Part shown: in pieces, positions 61,752 to 64,000 of the stretch
Position numbering within the stretch: position 1 is the stretch's first letter
How the letters are laid out: each line of letters begins with the position of its first letter
NCBI GenBank assembly: GCA_963682005.1
Contig: OY820914.1
Coordinates: 2,542,001-2,606,000 of the forward strand
Direction: 5' to 3'
DNA from: CAIYUC01 sp963682005
Lineage (GTDB): Bacteria > Bacteroidota > Bacteroidia > Bacteroidales > FEN-979
Length of the DNA: 64,000 bases
The notes under the pieces: generated by a model
What the model was told of the DNA's origin: nothing
What the model saw: the letters and a program-made list of their open reading frames with translations, nothing else
Databases searched by the model: none
Translations under genes and position numbers: made by a program

Positions 61752-61802
61752 TAGGTACTTTCCCCTATATGAAAATTGCAAAAAAATAGGAACTTTTACC
61801 TA
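61752..61802. promoter_or_regulatory. Paired palindromic operator upstream of the small secreted-protein ORF
   Basis: TAGGTACTTTCCCCTA at 61752-61767 and TAGGAACTTTTACCTA at 61787-61802, again 35 bp apart. The second is centred about 44 bp before the start site predicted from the -7 box at 61826-61833, the distance expected for an activator. Confidence 0.75.
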
Positions 61803-61825
61803 TTTCTTTTTCTTCATTAACATGT

Positions 61826-61833
61826 TATATTTG
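61826..61833 (+). promoter_or_regulatory. -7 box of the small secreted-protein ORF
   Basis: TATATTTG, exact TAnnTTTG, 40 bp before ATG 61874 and 24 bp after the second palindrome of the operator pair. Confidence 0.6.
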
Positions 61834-61873
61834 AATGGATTAACACCGGGTTTCCGGATAATTCAGTCAGTAT

Positions 61874-62455
61874 ATGTTGATAAAGAAAATGGCAGCCTCA
61901 GTTTTGATCACCCTGACGTTTTACGGAACCGGTTTTGGGCAAACAGGACAAGTCATGCGGAGCGCCGGGCAGGTGTTCGCCGTATTCCCTCCTGAACATG
62001 GATTTATTGAAAGCCTTTTACCGGATACAAATGGTTTTCATTCGGCACCATCCTGTCAATCATCGTCGTGTCAGTTCCTTTCCGGGAAAATGACAGGCGT
62101 TTACCTTGATCTGAGCCTTTCAACCGGGACCAGGGATAAAATGAAAGTGATTATTGCCGAAGATGCTGCCGGATCAGATCTCTTTCATGATATTGGCCAT
62201 CTCAATGGCTGCAAGAGCGGCATCGAAGCCCTTGTTCCCGCTTTTGGTGCCGGCCCGCTCGATGGCCTGCTCGATGTTCTCCGTGGTGAGAACACCGTAG
62301 ATCACCGGAACCCCTGTTTCGAGCCCGACACCGGCAATGCCTTTGGATACTTCGGCAGCCACATAGTCAAAATGCGGTGTAGCGCCGCGGATAACGGCAC
62401 CGAGGCAAATAACTGCATTGTACTTCCCGCCGGCAGCAAGCTTTTTTGCAAGTAA
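61874..62455 (+). CDS. Putative small secreted protein, C-terminal part antisense to ribH
   Basis: The N-terminal 100 residues (61874-62173) look real: a signal peptide (MLIKKMAASVLITLTFYGTG, cut near FGQ), then a Gly/Ser/Cys-containing mature part (SAPSCQSSSCQFLSGKMTG). A -7 box and a paired operator precede it. The frame then has no stop and runs 282 bp antisense through ribH; that part (193 residues in total) lacks family character and may only reflect loss of the original stop. I do not recognise the protein. It may be the target of the LuxR regulator. Confidence 0.4.
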   Translation: MLIKKMAASVLITLTFYGTGFGQTGQVMRSAGQVFAVFPPEHGFIESLLPDTNGFHSAPSCQSSSCQFLSGKMTGVYLDLSLSTGTRDKMKVIIAEDAAGSDLFHDIGHLNGCKSGIEALVPAFGAGPLDGLLDVLRGENTVDHRNPCFEPDTGNAFGYFGSHIVKMRCSAADNGTEANNCIVLPAGSKLFCK

Positions 62456-62635
62456 CGGCATTTCGAATGCACCCGGCGACCACACAACATCAATGTTGTT
62501 CTCAATGGTCCCGTGACGGCTCAGCCCGTCGAGGCAGCCACTCAGGAGCTTGCTGCTGATAAATTCATTGAAACGTGCGACGACAATGCCAAACTTCATC
62601 CCTTTGGCATCCAGTTTTCCTTCGATTGTTCTCAT
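62174..62635 (-). CDS. ribH: 6,7-dimethyl-8-ribityllumazine synthase
   Basis: 153 residues. FGIVVARFNEFISSKLLSGC, VDVVWSPGAFEMPLLAKKL-type WSPGAFEMPL, CLGAVIRGATPHFDYVAAEV and GVPVIYGVLTTENIEQAIER are the standard lumazine synthase motifs (the Phe, GAVIRG and His of the active site). Forms the lumazine precursor of riboflavin; assembles as pentamers or 60-mers. Downstream of ribBA by 66 bp on the same strand, so a riboflavin unit. Confidence 0.96.
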   Translation of the reverse strand: MRTIEGKLDAKGMKFGIVVARFNEFISSKLLSGCLDGLSRHGTIENNIDVVWSPGAFEMPLLAKKLAAGGKYNAVICLGAVIRGATPHFDYVAAEVSKGIAGVGLETGVPVIYGVLTTENIEQAIERAGTKSGNKGFDAALAAIEMANIMKEI

Positions 62636-62701
62636 AAAAATCGCTTTATTTTCAAATTATTTTAGTTGGTGTTGCATTGATTTTTCGATACAAATAAAAG
62701 C

Positions 62702-63916
62702 CTACTCCTCTCCGAATTTCAGCATATGCCCCAATTTCTCCTTCTTCGTTTTCAGGTATTTCAGGTTCTTCGAATTGTGATGTTGCTGGATGGATACCCG
62801 TTCCACGATCTCAAGTCCGAATCCTTCGATCCCCGAGATCTTTTTCGGGTTGTTCGTCAGAAGGCGGATTTTCTTGATTCCGAGATCGACAAGGATCTCG
62901 GCGCCTGTCCCGTAATCGCGCAGGTCAGCAGGGAACCCCAGGGCATGATTGGCTTCCACCGTGTCCATTCCCTGGTCCTGAAGGGAGTACGCCTTGAGTT
63001 TATTGAGCAGGCCGATCCCGCGTCCTTCCTGCCTCATATAGAGGAAAACACCGCGTCCTTCCTTCTCGATCCGCCGCATGGCATCGGCCAGCTGTTCACC
63101 GCAATCACACCGCAGTGAACCGAAGACATCCCCGGTAAGACACTCTGAATGAACCCTCACCAGGACCGGTTCACCATCATCCACAACACCTTTTACAAAA
63201 GCAAGGTGATTTTCTTTCGAGATGACGCTGAGATAGCTGTATGTCTTGAACTCCCCGTATTTGGTGGGCATATCGACCACAGATATCCGTTTTATCAGTT
63301 TTTCAGCCTTCCGCCTGTAAACGATCAGGTCAGCGATCGTGACGATCTTGAGGTTATGCTTTTTTACATAGGTCATAAGTTCCGGGACCCTCGCCATGGT
63401 ACCGTCTTCATTCATGATCTCGCAGATCACACCGGCAGGGTAGAGGCCTGCAAGCTTGGCAAGATCGATGGAAGCCTCGGTATGGCCGGCCCTCACGAGG
63501 ACACCGCCTTCCCGGTACTCGATCGGGAAAATATGGCCCGGGCGGGTAAAGTCTTTTGCCGTGGATTTCGGATCAAGCATTTTTTTTATGGTCAGCGATC
63601 TTTCCTGCGCAGAAATACCGGTCGTACACTCAACGGCGTCGATCGAAACCGTGAATGCCGTCCTGTTCGGATCCGTATTTTTTACGACCATCCGCTCGAT
63701 GTTCAGCTCTTCAAGGCGTTCACGGATCACAGGAAGGCATACCAGTCCGCCGCCGTTCTTCGCCATGAAATTAATGTGATGCGGTGTTACTTTTTCTGCA
63801 GCGATCACCAGGTCGCCTTCGTTTTCCCGGTCTTCATCATCCACCACCACGATCATTTTTCCCTTGCGGATGTCTTCGATGGCTTCATCGATTGTATTGA
63901 ATTTGTAGTTGCTCAT
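62702..63916 (-). CDS. ribBA: Bifunctional 3,4-dihydroxy-2-butanone 4-phosphate synthase / GTP cyclohydrolase II
   Basis: 404 residues. N-terminal RibB (VVDDEDRENEGDLVIAAEKV, RPGHIFPI, RAGHTEASIDLAKLAGL) and C-terminal RibA with the zinc site SECLTGDVFGSLRCDCGEQL and RQEGRGIGLLNKLKAYSLQD. Both early branches of riboflavin synthesis in one protein. ribH follows. The upstream region to the window end is occupied by copy 3 of the composite palindromic repeat, 26 bp before the ATG, so no FMN riboswitch can be seen within the 84 bases available. Confidence 0.97.
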   Translation of the reverse strand: MSNYKFNTIDEAIEDIRKGKMIVVVDDEDRENEGDLVIAAEKVTPHHINFMAKNGGGLVCLPVIRERLEELNIERMVVKNTDPNRTAFTVSIDAVECTTGISAQERSLTIKKMLDPKSTAKDFTRPGHIFPIEYREGGVLVRAGHTEASIDLAKLAGLYPAGVICEIMNEDGTMARVPELMTYVKKHNLKIVTIADLIVYRRKAEKLIKRISVVDMPTKYGEFKTYSYLSVISKENHLAFVKGVVDDGEPVLVRVHSECLTGDVFGSLRCDCGEQLADAMRRIEKEGRGVFLYMRQEGRGIGLLNKLKAYSLQDQGMDTVEANHALGFPADLRDYGTGAEILVDLGIKKIRLLTNNPKKISGIEGFGLEIVERVSIQQHHNSKNLKYLKTKKEKLGHMLKFGEE

Positions 63917-63942
63917 TTGATTTATTGTTTAATGTTTTACGC

Positions 63943-64000
63943 ACCCACCCCGACCTGCGGTCTTCCCCTCCCAAAGTTCCCCGCGTACGCGGGGATCCTG
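63943..64000. repeat. Composite palindromic repeat, copy 3 (cut by the window end)
   Basis: Begins ACCCACCCCGACCTGCGGTC, then CCCCTCCC and the inner module AAAGTTCCCCGCGTACGCGG, which is inverted relative to copy 2. The far arm lies beyond the window. Confidence 0.8.

Noticed and set aside
62142..62190. ATG at 62142 reading MKVIIAEDAAG, like the start of a response regulator
   Set aside because: The likeness ends after eight residues; the following frame is antisense to ribH and lacks receiver motifs. Probably chance.
63917..64000. FMN riboswitch upstream of ribBA
   Set aside because: Only 84 bases are visible, they are filled by the composite palindrome, and no RFN-like motif is seen; a riboswitch further upstream cannot be excluded.

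Overview
The window is a gene-dense stretch of a Bacteroidota chromosome, most likely class Bacteroidia and unnamed below that. The evidence is the promoter type (TAnnTTTG-like -7 boxes, no obvious Shine-Dalgarno sequences), several exported proteins with type IX secretion (T9SS) C-terminal sorting domains, a PorE-like T9SS component, and FISUMP-domain and PKD-like giant surface proteins. I see no rRNA, tRNA, CRISPR array, prophage or classical transposase.

Layout. 1-2.9 kb: the 3' part of tex, a small outer-membrane barrel protein and an NlpC/P60 hydrolase. 2.9-9.3 kb (minus strand): a phenylalanine/tyrosine catabolic operon read hmgA, hppD, fahA, a flavin-reductase-like gene, phhA. 9.6-14 kb: a FISUMP/dockerin-like surface protein, a WbqC-like protein and two thioredoxins. 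14.1-21.1 kb: three tandem C10 (streptopain-type) peptidases with paired CUB-like domains and T9SS tails. 21.3-26 kb: hutI, a RacX/YgeA-type racemase, a DUF4160 remnant plus DUF2442, and a lipoprotein metallopeptidase. 26.07-26.88 kb: a DUF559 endonuclease gene with a 51-bp hairpin array, bounded by 54-bp inverted repeats. 27-30.6 kb (minus): a threonine/sulfur amino-acid set (trans-sulfuration-type enzyme, thrC, thrH). 30.8-32.4 kb: ftcD, which with hutI covers late steps of histidine degradation. 32.6-43.1 kb: one 3,523-residue repetitive surface protein. 43.4-49.6 kb: miaA, a tricorn-type peptidase, an OsmC protein and a trans-sulfuration enzyme. 49.8-55.8 kb: a patatin-barrel protein, a DUF349 protein and aroC. 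55.9-58.7 kb (minus): a T9SS cargo gene, aguB and aguA (agmatine to putrescine). 58.8-61.7 kb: a PorE-like protein and a LuxR-type response regulator. 61.9-63.9 kb: a small secreted-protein ORF facing ribH and ribBA.

The most unusual features are not ordinary genes. (1) The DUF559 cassette with near-perfect 54-bp terminal inverted repeats and five identical hairpins at 51-bp period. (2) A pair of 16-bp palindromes (TAGGTA-N4-TACCTA) spaced exactly 35 bp, occurring before the LuxR gene and again with the same 35-bp spacing before the next gene. (3) A vocabulary of 7-, 8- and 14-bp tandem repeats sitting at 3' ends of genes, often including the stop codon and sometimes mirrored to form long hairpins; one such block lies in frame inside hutI and adds about 38 residues. 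(4) A composite palindromic element (acccaccccgacc...ggtgggt) found three times, each time in the same orientation just upstream of a minus-strand start codon.

All functions are inferred from reading the sequence. No database search was run.
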